Source: Rhynchopus sp. YZ270_cl-10 (taxonomy: Eukaryota > Euglenozoa > Diplonemea > Diplonemida > Diplonemidae). Taken from it: DNA of 64,000 bases. The stretch is taken from positions 1,488,001 through 1,552,000 of the forward strand of contig OZ037852.1 of assembly GCA_964035575.1 (NCBI GenBank). The letters are read 5' to 3'. Within the stretch, counting starts at the first letter, position 1; each line of letters opens with the position of its first letter. The translations under genes were made by a program, and so were the position numbers. Positions 20,958 through 31,135 of the stretch are shown one piece after another. Below the pieces are notes generated by a model that made no database searches, was not told the DNA's origin, and saw only the letters and a program-made list of their open reading frames with translations.

Positions 20958-21906
20958 CAGTGTATTTTTTGGGCCGGTTGGGGGGGGGTCAGTGACCCCC
21001 CCCAAATTTTCTCCGGAAATTTGGGCCGGTGGGGGGCAGGTGTAGCCATAAGCCGGGGATCGATCCCCGGGCCAAAATTCCCAGATTTTCCCCCTAACAA
21101 ACTGCATGGGAAATGCTGCCTTAGCAAAATTAGATTTAAGGATCAATTTGAATCCTGGGCCGGAACACGGATTTGGATTCAGAGGATCCCAATCTTTCCA
21201 ATAACGGCATTTTCTGGGGGTGGAAAAATACCCTGCTTTCTTGCGAGGGGGTTGGGCCAAAAAAAAAAAAAAAATAGGCACCCGAACAATCCCCTGTGTA
21301 TACTGTGTGCGGAAATTGACCAAAAACGAGAACTTGTCCATTTCGGCAAATTGACCCCACCACTGGCCGGACGGATTCCGGAAATGCAAATGCAAGTGTT
21401 TTCGGTGTGAACTGTGTACTCTATGTACTGTGCGCTACCACAGCACAGGACCTCATAAGCTCTCACAGGCTCTCACAAGGTAAACACCTTGCGCTTTCAG
21501 CGGTGGGTCGCGATTTTTTTCACAGTGTGCAAACGAACAGATTTTTGACATTTTTTACCGTTTTCCTGATTTTTCCTCATAAAACCCCCCCCTAAATTAA
21601 GCCGGGGATCGGGGATCGGGGATCGCGGGTTTTGACCCCCCTAGTTACGGCTACACCTGGTGGGGGGGGTCAGTTTTTTCAGCTGGGTTTGAGGTGTTTC
21701 CTCGGCGTGGTGTAAAAAGCTATACATTTACACCGTACCCAAAAAATTTTTCGCCTGCGGCGCCATTTTTTTTGTTTTTTTTTGCTCCGCAAAAAAAATA
21801 ATATACCGTTCACTATGTTCCCTGGTCGTGCTGAAAAAAAAAATTGGGCAAAAAAACAAACTGACCCCCCCCAAACTTAAAATCTGGATTCCTGGATAAG
21901 ACACTG
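20958..21906. mobile_element. hAT-like MITE E3, interrupted by E3n
   Basis: The ends CAGTGTATTTTTTGG and GATAAGACACTG are flanked by perfect 8-bp duplications GGATGAAG (20950-20957, 21907-21914). It is the same family as E2. Without its nested element it is 318 bp. Confidence 0.9.
21037..21659. mobile_element. hAT-like element E3n nested in E3
   Basis: The ends CAGGTGTAGCCATAA and TTACGGCTACACCTG (one mismatch) are flanked by perfect duplications GTGGGGGG (21029-21036, 21660-21667). The interior includes module M on the minus strand (21303-21390) and a single GTGTATACTGTG that is the unexpanded form of the 9-bp satellite at 37508. Confidence 0.85.
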
Positions 21907-22002
21907 GGATGAAGAGAAAAAAATAAAATAGGGTTTCCTTGAGCTACCAAAACCGCCCTTCGGTGGGTGAGTGTCGACCACAACAACGGAACAAAAAAAA
22001 AA

Positions 22003-22150
22003 ATGTAGTGGAGCTCATCTTTGTGCACTGCTACTAACTAAGTTTGTAACAATCCACATAAGATAAAAAAAAGTCTGGGTACATTTAGTGCACCCTATTA
22101 TACCTTCTATTCAGTAGAATAGTTAGTATAATATTATGAAACAACTAATA
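22003..22150 (+). repeat. R3-like repeat and an empty pogo target site
   Basis: A diverged R3 (GTAGTGGAGCTCATCTTTG) is followed by TATTCAGTAGAATAGTTAGT and ATAATATTATGAAACAA. The latter two flank the pogo-like insertion at 39961-40761, so this copy shows the site before insertion. Confidence 0.6.
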
Positions 22151-22159
22151 CTAACTAAG

Positions 22160-22816
22160 TTTTTCAAAAAAAGACACGCACATTTTTGTACAGAAGCGAT
22201 CCCTCGGAGCCGTCAGCTGTGACGTGAGCACAGCTGTATTCCGACTGCTTAGAGATAATCCACACCTGTTCTCAAACACGCACACACTTAACCGATAGCA
22301 ACATAACCCTTTATTTTCTCTTATTTTATTTCTGAAGGTGACATGGCAAGCATGAAGCTGCAACTCATCTTTTTCACATCCTGAAGTCTGCTTTTTTATT
22401 TCCATTCCTTATTTTTTCCCCTTTTTTCAGCACACCCCTAAACTTCACTTCACTGTTAGTTGGGTATTTTGCCGAAGTTTTTTTCTATGCGTGAGTGGCC
22501 TCTGCTTGCTTGTGTCTTGGGGAGGGTCAGGGTGGGAAGGGGTGCGGTGCAAGGCACTTTACCGTGTACGTTGTTGCTTTTTTCTTTTTTCTTTCTTTGG
22601 GAAAATCGATGTCATTTTCTGTGTATGTCTGTATCCATTTTAACAAGGTATCCCACCCACCCCTTCCCCACCCCACCTTTTCCCTACCACTCCCACCATC
22701 CTGGTCACACCTTGCCAACAAAAGCAGACGCTTTTTTTATGCAGAGGACCCCAACGGGGGCCCTACCTCACACAGGACATCACGACCATGCAATTGTACC
22801 CCCCCATTCACTCTGG
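22160..22816. other. Spacer without a supported gene
   Basis: Open frames occur on both strands (for example 22460-22843) but show no domain and are rich in low-complexity residues. Pyrimidine-rich tracts are common. Confidence 0.35.
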
Positions 22817-22970
22817 GTGAGTGGAAGCGGGAGTAGCACCTGATCAGATGTAAAACCACGAAATGGATTTGGGACTGCATGATTGCATGATTGAAGTCCA
22901 CCCCCCGGTACACCCGGTCATAACCAAGGTAACACTCTTCACGAGCGGGCTGTTGTATTTCAACTTTTTC
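22817..22970 (+). repeat. R6+R2 pair upstream of the WD40 gene
   Basis: R6 (GATGTAAAACCACGAAATGG, then GTCCACCCCCCGGTACACC) is followed by R2 (CTTCACGAGCGGGCTG, TTGTATTTCAAC). It ends about 225 bp before the WD40 start codon, so it may lie in that gene's leader. Confidence 0.7.
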
Positions 22971-23194
22971 AACTTTTTTTTTTACAACCCACGGAATTTT
23001 TTCCCCACCATTCCCTACACACAACACCTACACACCAATAGACAACGTTTCACTTCAATAAACCTACCCACCACCACCACCACCTTTTCCACCAGACAAC
23101 ACAACACCTTTCCGTACACTCCTCAAACCCATTACACTACACCCCCTCTAAGCTCTAACCTTTCTTCGACACCCTCCTTCGACACCCTTAAGGG

Positions 23195-25126
23195 ATGACC
23201 ATGGGGGTGGCCGACATCAGCATACCCATACCAAGCTCAGAGCAGGGCGGCGATGCTGCGGTTGCCCGCACGAACTCCTCGCTGCGGAGCCTGGCGTTGA
23301 AGAAGTCGTCTATGATGGAGGCGTCGTCGGGTACGCCGGGGAAGGGGTGGTTGGGGATTAACAAATTGACCCCTCGGTCTCGCCTTGCGGGAAGCGTTCT
23401 TGAACGGGAGACGGTGCGGAGCGAAAAGAAGGGCCGTTCGGGAAAGTGGGGGAGTCTGAAGAACACCCCCACCACTGCGCCGTTGCAGCCGGTCACGCAT
23501 GACGCAAAGTCCTGGGGGCAGCTCCGCGCTGCTGCATCCAAGCTGATGAGCCCCGGAGTAGGGGAGGAGAACACCACACCGTTCAGCTCCCCCGGCGTGT
23601 CGAAATGGGACTTTCTCAAAACCGGGGCGGTGCATCCATCGAAGGGTGACCAGACACCTTCTCTTGCGTCTTCCTTTTCCTCTTCGGCCCCGCCGACGCC
23701 ACCAACGAAGTGGGATAGGCCAGTCACCCCGCCCGAAGGACTGGCTTCTGACCTGAACCTGCTCACCATGCCTGCATCCTCCTTCTCGCTGACGTCGCCG
23801 ACGAAATGGGATGTGATGCGTAAGGACGCCCCCGCTGGAACCCCGCGCACCCTGCCGTCGCCAGGAAATGACTGTCTGGATAGCTCCTATAAAAGCGCTA
23901 CTTCCTTGTACAATGCTAACTTCATGTTGGAATCTGAGGCGTTATATTCATTGGACGACCTGCAAAATTCACGGATTAATTCGATGTTTGACTGCAGCTG
24001 TGCTGGCGAAAAGCTGTGTATGGCTGTTTCAAAGTGCGGTGGGTTTTGTGTTGTGGGAACCGCAGGATTTCATAGCACACGCAGAGTCGAAGTATGGGAC
24101 ACCGAACGCGGCGAATGCGTTAAGATCATACAAGAAACCGACACTGCCCGCCTTGCCTCTACACCACGCTTCTGGGTGGAACACATCTCGGTTACAGAAC
24201 GCGGTGACATTGTGTGCGGCACAAACGCCCCTAGTATAGTAGTCTACTCTCTCGAGTCTGAACGTATCAAATGGGAGAGCCACCTATGCGGGGCTATCAG
24301 ATGCCTAGACGTGACAAACGGAGAGGAAAAGCATGTCATCGTGTCGTGCAACGAAGAGGTGACCAGGGTGTTGGATATGGCAAATGGTGCAGTGGTAAGG
24401 GAAATTCGTAGATGGGATGTATTCGCGACGTCGCCAACAGGGAAGTGGGTGGCGGCGTACCGCGATGGGGGTGCAAAGAACAACACCTTCTCGTGCTCAG
24501 CTATCGATGGCAACGGGGTGACCAATCTGGTTACCTCGGGGGATTGGGCTGCGACGGTGGTTGCGGTTTCACCATGCTCTCATTGGGTCGTCGCTGGATG
24601 CGTTATATCTGAACAGAACGTCGTCCAATCCTGGTACTTCGACGAAACATTCACCCCATCTCCCGCTACCACCTACTCAGGGCATAGCGACACAATTACA
24701 GCAGTCCAGGTCTCGCAGTGTGGAACCTGGATGTTGTCCGGTTCGATTGATAAATCGATAATAAAATGGGATTTGGCGAGCGGAGCGAAGCTTGGTGCGT
24801 TATCTCTGTCGTTGCCGAAGGTTGAATCTGGTTTGAGCATTTTTTTGCATCGTGTGCAGTCGCAGAACGTCGCGTTGGAGTTGTCGAAATGCGGGAAGTG
24901 GGTTTTCTTCTCGGATGGCGCAACATTGAAGGTGCGGAGTACAGACTTCCCTGAAGAAGGCAAAGAGGCAGAAGAATGCCCAGCGGAGGTCAAGCAACGT
25001 ACCAGCATAGATACCTTTGCACCCCTCAAGGTTGCTGATATGTTCGAAATAAACACGCAAGACGCAAAAACCACCCCACGAACCACAAAGGTCAACGTGA
25101 CAGACAATGTTACCTATTACGAATGA
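23195..25126 (+). CDS. WD40-repeat protein with low-complexity N-terminus
   Basis: The 643-aa product starts at ATG 23195; a second ATG two codons on (accATGg) has a better context and could be used instead. Residues 1-240 are Ser/Pro/Thr-rich and carry a repeated short motif: VSKWDFLKTG (about 134), PTKWDRPVTP (about 170), PTKWDVMRKD (about 201), with weaker GKWGSLK and SWGQLR before. Residues about 260-590 are WD40-like: VEVWDTERGECVK, RVLDMANGAVVREI, and a canonical repeat SGHSDTITAVQVSQCGTWMLSG ending IIKWDL (about 495-535; written here in two parts of the same repeat). The fold should be a beta propeller that binds proteins. The tail (590-643) is polar. I cannot name an orthologue. Confidence 0.8.
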   Translation: MTMGVADISIPIPSSEQGGDAAVARTNSSLRSLALKKSSMMEASSGTPGKGWLGINKLTPRSRLAGSVLERETVRSEKKGRSGKWGSLKNTPTTAPLQPVTHDAKSWGQLRAAASKLMSPGVGEENTTPFSSPGVSKWDFLKTGAVHPSKGDQTPSLASSFSSSAPPTPPTKWDRPVTPPEGLASDLNLLTMPASSFSLTSPTKWDVMRKDAPAGTPRTLPSPGNDCLDSSYKSATSLYNANFMLESEALYSLDDLQNSRINSMFDCSCAGEKLCMAVSKCGGFCVVGTAGFHSTRRVEVWDTERGECVKIIQETDTARLASTPRFWVEHISVTERGDIVCGTNAPSIVVYSLESERIKWESHLCGAIRCLDVTNGEEKHVIVSCNEEVTRVLDMANGAVVREIRRWDVFATSPTGKWVAAYRDGGAKNNTFSCSAIDGNGVTNLVTSGDWAATVVAVSPCSHWVVAGCVISEQNVVQSWYFDETFTPSPATTYSGHSDTITAVQVSQCGTWMLSGSIDKSIIKWDLASGAKLGALSLSLPKVESGLSIFLHRVQSQNVALELSKCGKWVFFSDGATLKVRSTDFPEEGKEAEECPAEVKQRTSIDTFAPLKVADMFEINTQDAKTTPRTTKVNVTDNVTYYE

Positions 25127-25160
25127 AGGGAGGGGGGAAAGTGGGGAGGGGAGGGGGAGG

Positions 25161-25300
25161 GGGAGGAGGAGGAGGAGGAGGAGGAGGAGGAGGAGGAGGA
25201 GGAGGAGGAGGAGGAGGAGGAGGAGGAGGAGGAGGAGGAGGAGGAGGAGGAGGAGGAGGAGGAGGAGGAGGAGGAGGAGGAGGAGGAGGAGGAGGAGGAG
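25161..25300. repeat. (GGA)n tract, about 46 copies, after the WD40 stop
   Basis: A pure purine tract beginning about 35 bp after the stop codon. A second tract lies at 25599-25673. Long polypurine runs can form triplex or G-rich structures; in the transcript this would sit in the 3' UTR. Confidence 0.95.
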
Positions 25301-25598
25301 ATCTGGTGTATAGAGAATAGCCCGTGAACATTACCCAAACCCAAAAACAATGTCGTGAAAAAATGCGAGGGAAGGGGTTTCTTTATTGTGACGTACGAGG
25401 GAAGGAAAAGAGACCACCCGAAAACAGAGATTTTTCCCTGATGAAGGTGAGTGGTGTTTTCCTTCGCCTTTCCAGCCTTTGCAATGCAAAGTGGTAAAAA
25501 AACAAAAAACATGAATGGGGCAAAGCTTTTATTTTTATTCATACTAAACACCAGATCTCCCCATGTCGCAGCAAAGCTGCTTTAAACAAGTTAACTGG

Positions 25599-25673
25599 GG
25601 AGGAGGAGGAGGAGGAGGAGGAGGAGGAGGAGGAGGAGGAGGAGGAGGAGGAGGAGGAGGAGGAGGAGGAGGA
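25599..25673. repeat. (GGA)n tract, about 25 copies
   Basis: A second pure (GGA)n run 300 bp from the first. Confidence 0.95.
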
Positions 25674-25909
25674 AAGAGAGAAATCGGGTTACATGGGGAG
25701 GGAAAGAAGAGGGAACAAAAAAAAAAAAATATAAAGAAAAATCTGGCTATTTTTTTGTTGGATGCCGTTGTTTTTTTTTTCCCCCCCAGAAAATTTGTGG
25801 CCCGTTTTCTGTCTTTGGAGGGATAACAGAATAGCAGAAAAGCTAAAAAAAAAAATAGAAGAAAAATAAATGGGGGAAATGACTATAACACCCACGATAC
25901 TAATACTCA

Positions 25910-25942
25910 TTTATGATAATGCCCACTGGGCATTATCATAAA
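25910..25942. repeat. Perfect 16-bp-arm palindrome
   Basis: TTTATGATAATGCCCA, one C, then its exact reverse complement. It could be a terminator-like hairpin or a cruciform; the rest of 25674-26424 is T/A-rich without a gene. Confidence 0.85.
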
Positions 25943-26432
25943 GATTTTGGGTATTAAATGTTGAAAAAAAAAAAAATGTGTTTGCAGATGAATAGCCACG
26001 AAAAGTGGCTGGCATCGTACGAAAGGGGTAACTATTCCTTTTTTTGGTTTCACAGGTGACCAGTAGAGGCTCGGTGCATCTGTCTTTGTTACTGTCATTT
26101 TTTTCTTTTTTTTCAGGATGTATCATTTTTTGAACGTCCTTTGTGTGTTTTCTCGAATGGGAAAGTATATGAAATTGATTTTGTTACTGTCATTTTTTTT
26201 TCAGATCTCAACTCCCATTTCCGTTTCCCTCCCTCTCCCCCCAATGATGTTTTTTTCACTCCAAATTATGTGTATTTCTTTTCCTTCTTGGCACCCAGTC
26301 CTTGTTTCTTTTTTTGCTCTGCGGAAACAGTAAAAGAAGACAGTTTCGGAGTGTGGCTGTTTTTCTTCTACGGCCTATTATACGGATTTTGTTCCGTACG
26401 GTGACATTTTTTTTTTTTCCAGATGACTAAGC

Positions 26433-27082
26433 CAGGGCCTTAGGGTGGTCAGGGGGGTAGCCGCCAACTGCTGGTCCAAACCCGGTTTGCTGGTCAATGC
26501 AAAAAACAGGTGAAAAGCACACAGTGGTAAAAAAAGACTCCCTGCCACTGCAGGGAGGTGACGCGCTTTCTCCCCTCTGATGCACAAAATCGTGAAAGGC
26601 GGGTGGGGAGGGTGAACCACAAGCCGTAGTGGGTGTCAGCCTTCTTATCAGTAACCTCAGTACATCTATAAAAGAAGCGGCAGTCATGGCACCCAAAGGT
26701 TCCAGGCGAAGCCACGGTACGCAACATTTCAAAAAAATTCCCTTAAAATGGCACATTTTAACTGTCAAACTATGTCATAGGAAGGTGGGCTGGCAAGATT
26801 GCGCCGCAGGCGCACGGTACGCTACTTTTTTTTATTTCGCCATGCTGCATGCTTCCTTTTCCTTCGGCGTTTGACCAATTGAGTCGCGTTCTGGTCTCCC
26901 ACGGTGTACCCTTGAGCCCCCAGGGTCTCTGCATCTGTGACACACCCGACTGTTCTGGTGGGATTCTCAAAAAAAAAATCTCAAAAAAAAATCTATTGTT
27001 ATTATTTTTTTTTAGACCCGGACCAGCAATACCTAGGGTTGCTGGTCCGCTGACCAGCAAAAAGTACCACCCTAAGGGCCTG
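26433..27082. mobile_element. hAT-like element E5
   Basis: Terminal inverted repeats of 17 bp (CAGGGCCTTAGGGTGGT, one mismatch) are flanked by perfect 8-bp duplications GACTAAGC (26425-26432, 27083-27090). The duplicated word is the stem of an R1 repeat, so E5 inserted into R1. The interior contains R7 at 26698-26826. No transposase is present. Confidence 0.9.
26698..26826 (+). repeat. R7 module, copy 2 (in E5)
   Basis: It begins CAGGCGAAGCCACGGTACGC and ends GCGCCGCAGGCGCACGGTAC, matching the copies in E4 and E6. Confidence 0.75.
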
Positions 27083-27329
27083 GACTAAGCCAGGGTTGTT
27101 TCTAGGATCTCGTTTTTTTTTCTCGGGGGGGGTCAATTTTTTTCCCAAAAAAAAATTTTTTTCCGCCGGGAAAAAATGGTCTTTCAAGGGTTTTTGGGTG
27201 TATTCCGAGCTTTCTCGACGAAGCCTCGATCTCACCAAGAAAACCCCGTACTCCAAAGCTTCAGAATATCATGGTGGTATGTAGCTTCTGTGCGGGTATA
27301 AACAGGTAAAGAAACGGTGGCCATGGTTC

Positions 27330-27456
27330 CTGGCGAAGCCACGGTACGCAACATTTCTAAAATTGCGCTTAAAATTGCACTATTGTACAGCCAAACTATG
27401 TCATGGGAAGGGTGTGATGTAAGCTTGCGCCGCAGGCGCACGGTACGCTACTTTTA
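27330..27456 (+). repeat. R7 module, copy 3 (in E6)
   Basis: It begins CTGGCGAAGCCACGGTACGC and ends GCGCCGCAGGCGCACGGTAC. Confidence 0.75.
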
Positions 27457-27662
27457 TTCTTTTCGCCAAATCTTTTTTCACACTCCCATCACCGTTCCAC
27501 GTGGTGTAGTCGGTGCGGGTGTTGTCGCTCTTTACCAGTGCCAACACTGGTGGTGGGTGGAAAACGTGTAGTTCGGGGGAAAATTATGTAATTTTTTACA
27601 GGGGGGTGAGGCTGACCAGCGCACCGTGCCAGATTCTGGGGGTAAAATTGACCCCCCCCCGG

Positions 27663-28054
27663 CACAGCAGAGAATAAGCCCGGTCCCCGGTCCCCGCTCC
27701 CCGGTCCCGGTCCCGGTCCCGGTCCCGGTCCCGGTCCCGGTCCCGGTCCCTGGTCCTGGTCCCGGTCCCGGTCCTGGTCCCGGTCCCAGTCCTGGTCTGG
27801 TACTGGTCCTGGACCAGGACCAGTACCAGGGACCGGGACCGGGACCGGGACCAGTACCAGGACCGGGACCAGGGACCGGGACCAGTACCTGGTCCTGGTC
27901 CCGGTCCCGGTCCCCCACCCTCCCGCGCCCGGGTCCCCTCCCACTTTCGGGCGTTTTCACCACTGTTTTCTACATATTGTGTCCCAGTCCGGCTGAGAAT
28001 AACCCGGTCCCCGGTCCCCGGTCCCCGGCCCCCCCTACCTTATTCTCTGCTGTG
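27663..28054. mobile_element. hAT-like element E7 with (GGTCCC)n core
   Basis: Inverted ends CACAGCAGAGAATAAG are flanked by perfect duplications CCCCCCGG (27655-27662, 28055-28062). The interior is mostly an inverted array of GGTCCC/GGACCA hexamers. An inverted, longer copy is E8 (30484-31135). Confidence 0.85.
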
Positions 28055-28136
28055 CCCCCCGGGGGGGGTCAATTTGACCCCCCAGAATCTGGGGGGGGGT
28101 CAGTGACCCCCCCCGACCCCCCTAGAAACAACCCTG

Positions 28137-28180
28137 GACTAAGCAAACGAGAGGCTTAAGATCATCTTATAAACTTTTTT
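28137..28180 (+). repeat. R1 half interrupted by E5/E6
   Basis: GACTAAGC continues here with AAACGAGAGGCTTAAG and ATCATCTTATAAACTTT, the rest of an R1 copy whose left part is at 26422-26432. Confidence 0.75.
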
Positions 28181-28230
28181 TGAAAACTTTTTTTTTTACC
28201 ATTCCTTTTTTAGGGAACGGGTTTCAAAAG

Positions 28231-28765
28231 GTGACTAAGCATTGCGAGGCTGATGCTCATCTCTAAAAACCATATCTTTTTTTTGTGTCCATTCTTTATT
28301 GGAAAAGATGTTGTGCGCACACGCGAGGCACTTTTCTTTCAATTGACTAAAGCACGAGAGGCTTAGGTTCATCTTCTTTCTTTTCTCGCATTCACAAGAG
28401 GGGTGGGCAGAATACTGTCTGGCGATCAGGTTGCCATCATGCAGACAACAGCGGATACATATCACCCTTTTAAAAAAAGGGACACAAATTATGTGGTCTC
28501 CTGTCTAACCACTCCCCAAGAATGTGACAAGAGCCCTTTATATGAGGGCTCAGGCTCGACCCCATTATTTTACCCTTTTTTTTTTTTCCTTCAAAAAAAG
28601 TACTGCTCATCCTAATTCCCCCAACATTTTATAACGTATTTTCTGTCTTCTGATCTCTGCGAGAAGAAGGCAGGTGGAAAAAAAAGGTTGTCCCTTATTC
28701 TACAAGAAAGATTGATTTTTTGACTAAGCACAAGAGAGGCTTAGGTTCATCTTATAAACTTTCTT
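28231..28765 (+). repeat. Three R1 copies
   Basis: R1 copies begin at 28231 (GTGACTAAGCATTGCGAGG), 28343 (TTGACTAAAGCACGAGAGG) and 28720 (TGACTAAGCACAAGAGAGG), each followed by a form of GTTCATCTTATAAACTTT and a pyrimidine tract. No gene is seen between 28145 and 29141. Confidence 0.7.
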
Positions 28766-29389
28766 TTTTGGGTATAAAAAGATTCAAAAAAACACAACTA
28801 CACTATTCAAATGAATCCTTATACCAAAAGCTGAAGGGGTATTGCCTGCTTGTATTTTTCTTTTTTGTTTGCTTGAGACCACTGTGTGTGTGTGTGCCCA
28901 CCGTTCCCCCCCTTCCATTGGTGAGGCCATTACCACGTCTTCAAGCCTTTTTTCTTCTAAATGTCTAAGCAGAGTCTCAGACATCACCTATCAGCTTTTC
29001 GAACAGGGGTTGAGATCCAACCCCCGTTCATGATATACGGTATGGGTTCTTGTCAACAAAACCCAACTCCTCCCTCCCCGACTGGAGAGAAAAAACAAAC
29101 AAAAGCTAACATGTTACAAAGCAAAAAAACAAGAGCACAAAGGGGGATCCGTAAATAGACCGGCAACGACCAGACACGTAATTAGTGTGTATAGCCGGTC
29201 TTTAGCCGGTCTTTAGGGTCCGTAAAAAGACCGGCTCTTAAGGATTACCGGCTATCAGGGCCGGTCCTACCCACCCTCGAAAAAGACCGGCAGACCGGGT
29301 GTACAATTGTACACACAAAAATTTACGTACAATCTTCCTTCTAAGGTGCTCGCTCTCCATACCTAGACCCTCGAATTTTTTTTTTTTGC

Positions 29390-29920
29390 CCCTTTTTTGG
29401 GCTAATTTCGACGATTTGAGGCCATTAAAAGCAAAATTTGGCACTTTTGAGCATCTAGGGGGGTCTAAAACGCGGTTCCGCGAACCCAAAATTTCGTGAT
29501 TTTTACCAAAAACAAGTCGATTTTTGAAAAAATCTCCAAAAAAAAAAATCCCATTTTTTTTTTTCACAAGTGTTTTTGAGGCCTGCTCACTACACCCTAG
29601 GTACCCTTCTGGGACCAAAAAGTCAAAAAAAGCAAGAATTGGGCTGTTTTGAGCATCTAGAGTTAATTCCCCAGTCATTTTCTGTACCACCAGTGCATTT
29701 TGTATGGGACAGCGCCTTGTCAAAAAATCAAAAAATCTCAAAAAAAAAAAATTTTTTTTTTGGGAAAATTTCGACCCCTGAGTTGGGTTTTTGGGCACCA
29801 AAAAGTGCAAAAAAAACAAACACACAGAAAAAAAAGTAAAAGAATGCCCTTCCTCAGTCCGGAAGTATCACCTCAACCGGTCACACCTGCCGTAAAATAG
29901 AGAGAGGTTACAGAATACAG

Positions 29921-29958
<38 letters not shown>

Positions 29959-30470
29959 GCAAAAATTGGGTGTTTTGACGATCTGGGGGTAAACCATATG
30001 CATTATGCACCTTATGCATTACTACAGGGGCCCACAATTTCGACTTTTCCTTAGCAAATTCCGTCACAATTTTTTTTTTTCGATTTTGGCAAAGGCAAAT
30101 CTCAGGAAAAAAAAATCACCCCGATAGTGGGTCCTTGGGTGTCCAAAGATGCCAAAAACACAAAAAAATTGATGTTTTGACCATCGGTGGGCACCTAAAA
30201 CGCACTTTTCTGCCCAAAAAAATGAATATCGATTTTTCCTTAGCGTTCTTATAGCCGTGATTTTTCAGTTTTTTTTCACAAAAAAATTCACCGAAAATAG
30301 TGTGTCCTTGGGAGATCAAAAACGCAAAATTTTGGTGTTTTGACCCTTCACAAGCACCCAAAACGCACTTTTGTGTACAAAAACACACATATTTCACATT
30401 TCCTTAGCAATTCCTTTCACAAGTACAAGGCGATTTTTGACCAGACAAAAAAAATTTTATTGCTCAAAAA
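29390..30470. repeat. Degenerate satellite-like units inside E9
   Basis: Units of roughly 150-190 bp recur with phrases like GGTGTTTTGACC, GGGCACCTAAAACGCACTTTT and TTTTTCCTTAGCA. They are diverged by substitutions and A/T-run length changes. More of the same lies at 31144-31540 and 19414-19806. Confidence 0.5.
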
Positions 30471-30483
30471 CGGGCGTGGTAGG

Positions 30484-31135
30484 CACAGCAGAGAATAAGG
30501 TAGGGGGGACCGGGGACCGGGGACCGGGTTATTCTCAGCCGGACTGGGACACAATATGTAGAAAACAGTGGTGAAAACGCCCGAAAGTGGGAGGGGACCC
30601 GGGCGCGGGAGGGTGGGGGACCGGGACCAGGACCAGGTACTGGTCCCGGTCTCTGTCCCGGTCCTGGTCCAGGACCAGTACCAGGACCAGGACCGATACC
30701 AGGACCGGGACTGGGACCAGGACCGGGACCAGTACCAGGACTGGGACCGGGACCAGTACCAGTACCAGGACCAGTACCGGGACCGGGACCGGGACCGGGA
30801 CCGGGACCGGGACCGGGACCGGGACCGGGACCGGGACCGGGACCGGGACCGGTACCAAGACCGGGACTGGGACCGATACCAGGACCGGGACTGGGACCAG
30901 GACCGGGACCAGTACCAGGACCAGTACCGGGACCGGGACCGGGACCGGGACCAGTACCAGGACCGGGACTGGGACCGATACCAGGACCGGGACTGGGACC
31001 AGGACCGGGACCAGTACTGGGACCGGGACCAGGACCAGTACCAGGACCAGGGACCGAGACCGGGGCCAGGGACCGGGGAGCGGGGAGCGGGGACCGGGGA
31101 GCGGGGACCGGGGACCGGGCTTATTCTCTGCTGTG
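30484..31135. mobile_element. hAT-like element E8 nested in E9
   Basis: Inverted ends CACAGCAGAGAATAAG are flanked by perfect duplications GTGGTAGG (30476-30483, 31136-31143). It is the E7 family in opposite orientation, with a much longer array of GGGACC-type hexamers (about 30620-31110). Confidence 0.85.

Larger units (their letters stand above)
27091..28136. mobile_element. hAT-like element E6, same target site as E5
   Basis: Perfect 16-bp inverted ends CAGGGTTGTTTCTAGG are flanked by GACTAAGC on both sides (27083-27090, 28137-28144). The left duplication is shared with the right one of E5. It contains R7 (27330-27456) and nested E7. Confidence 0.9.

Noticed and set aside
25107-25551. Poly-Gly, poly-Arg and poly-Ser/Pro frames
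   Set aside because: Direct products of the (GGA)n tract.
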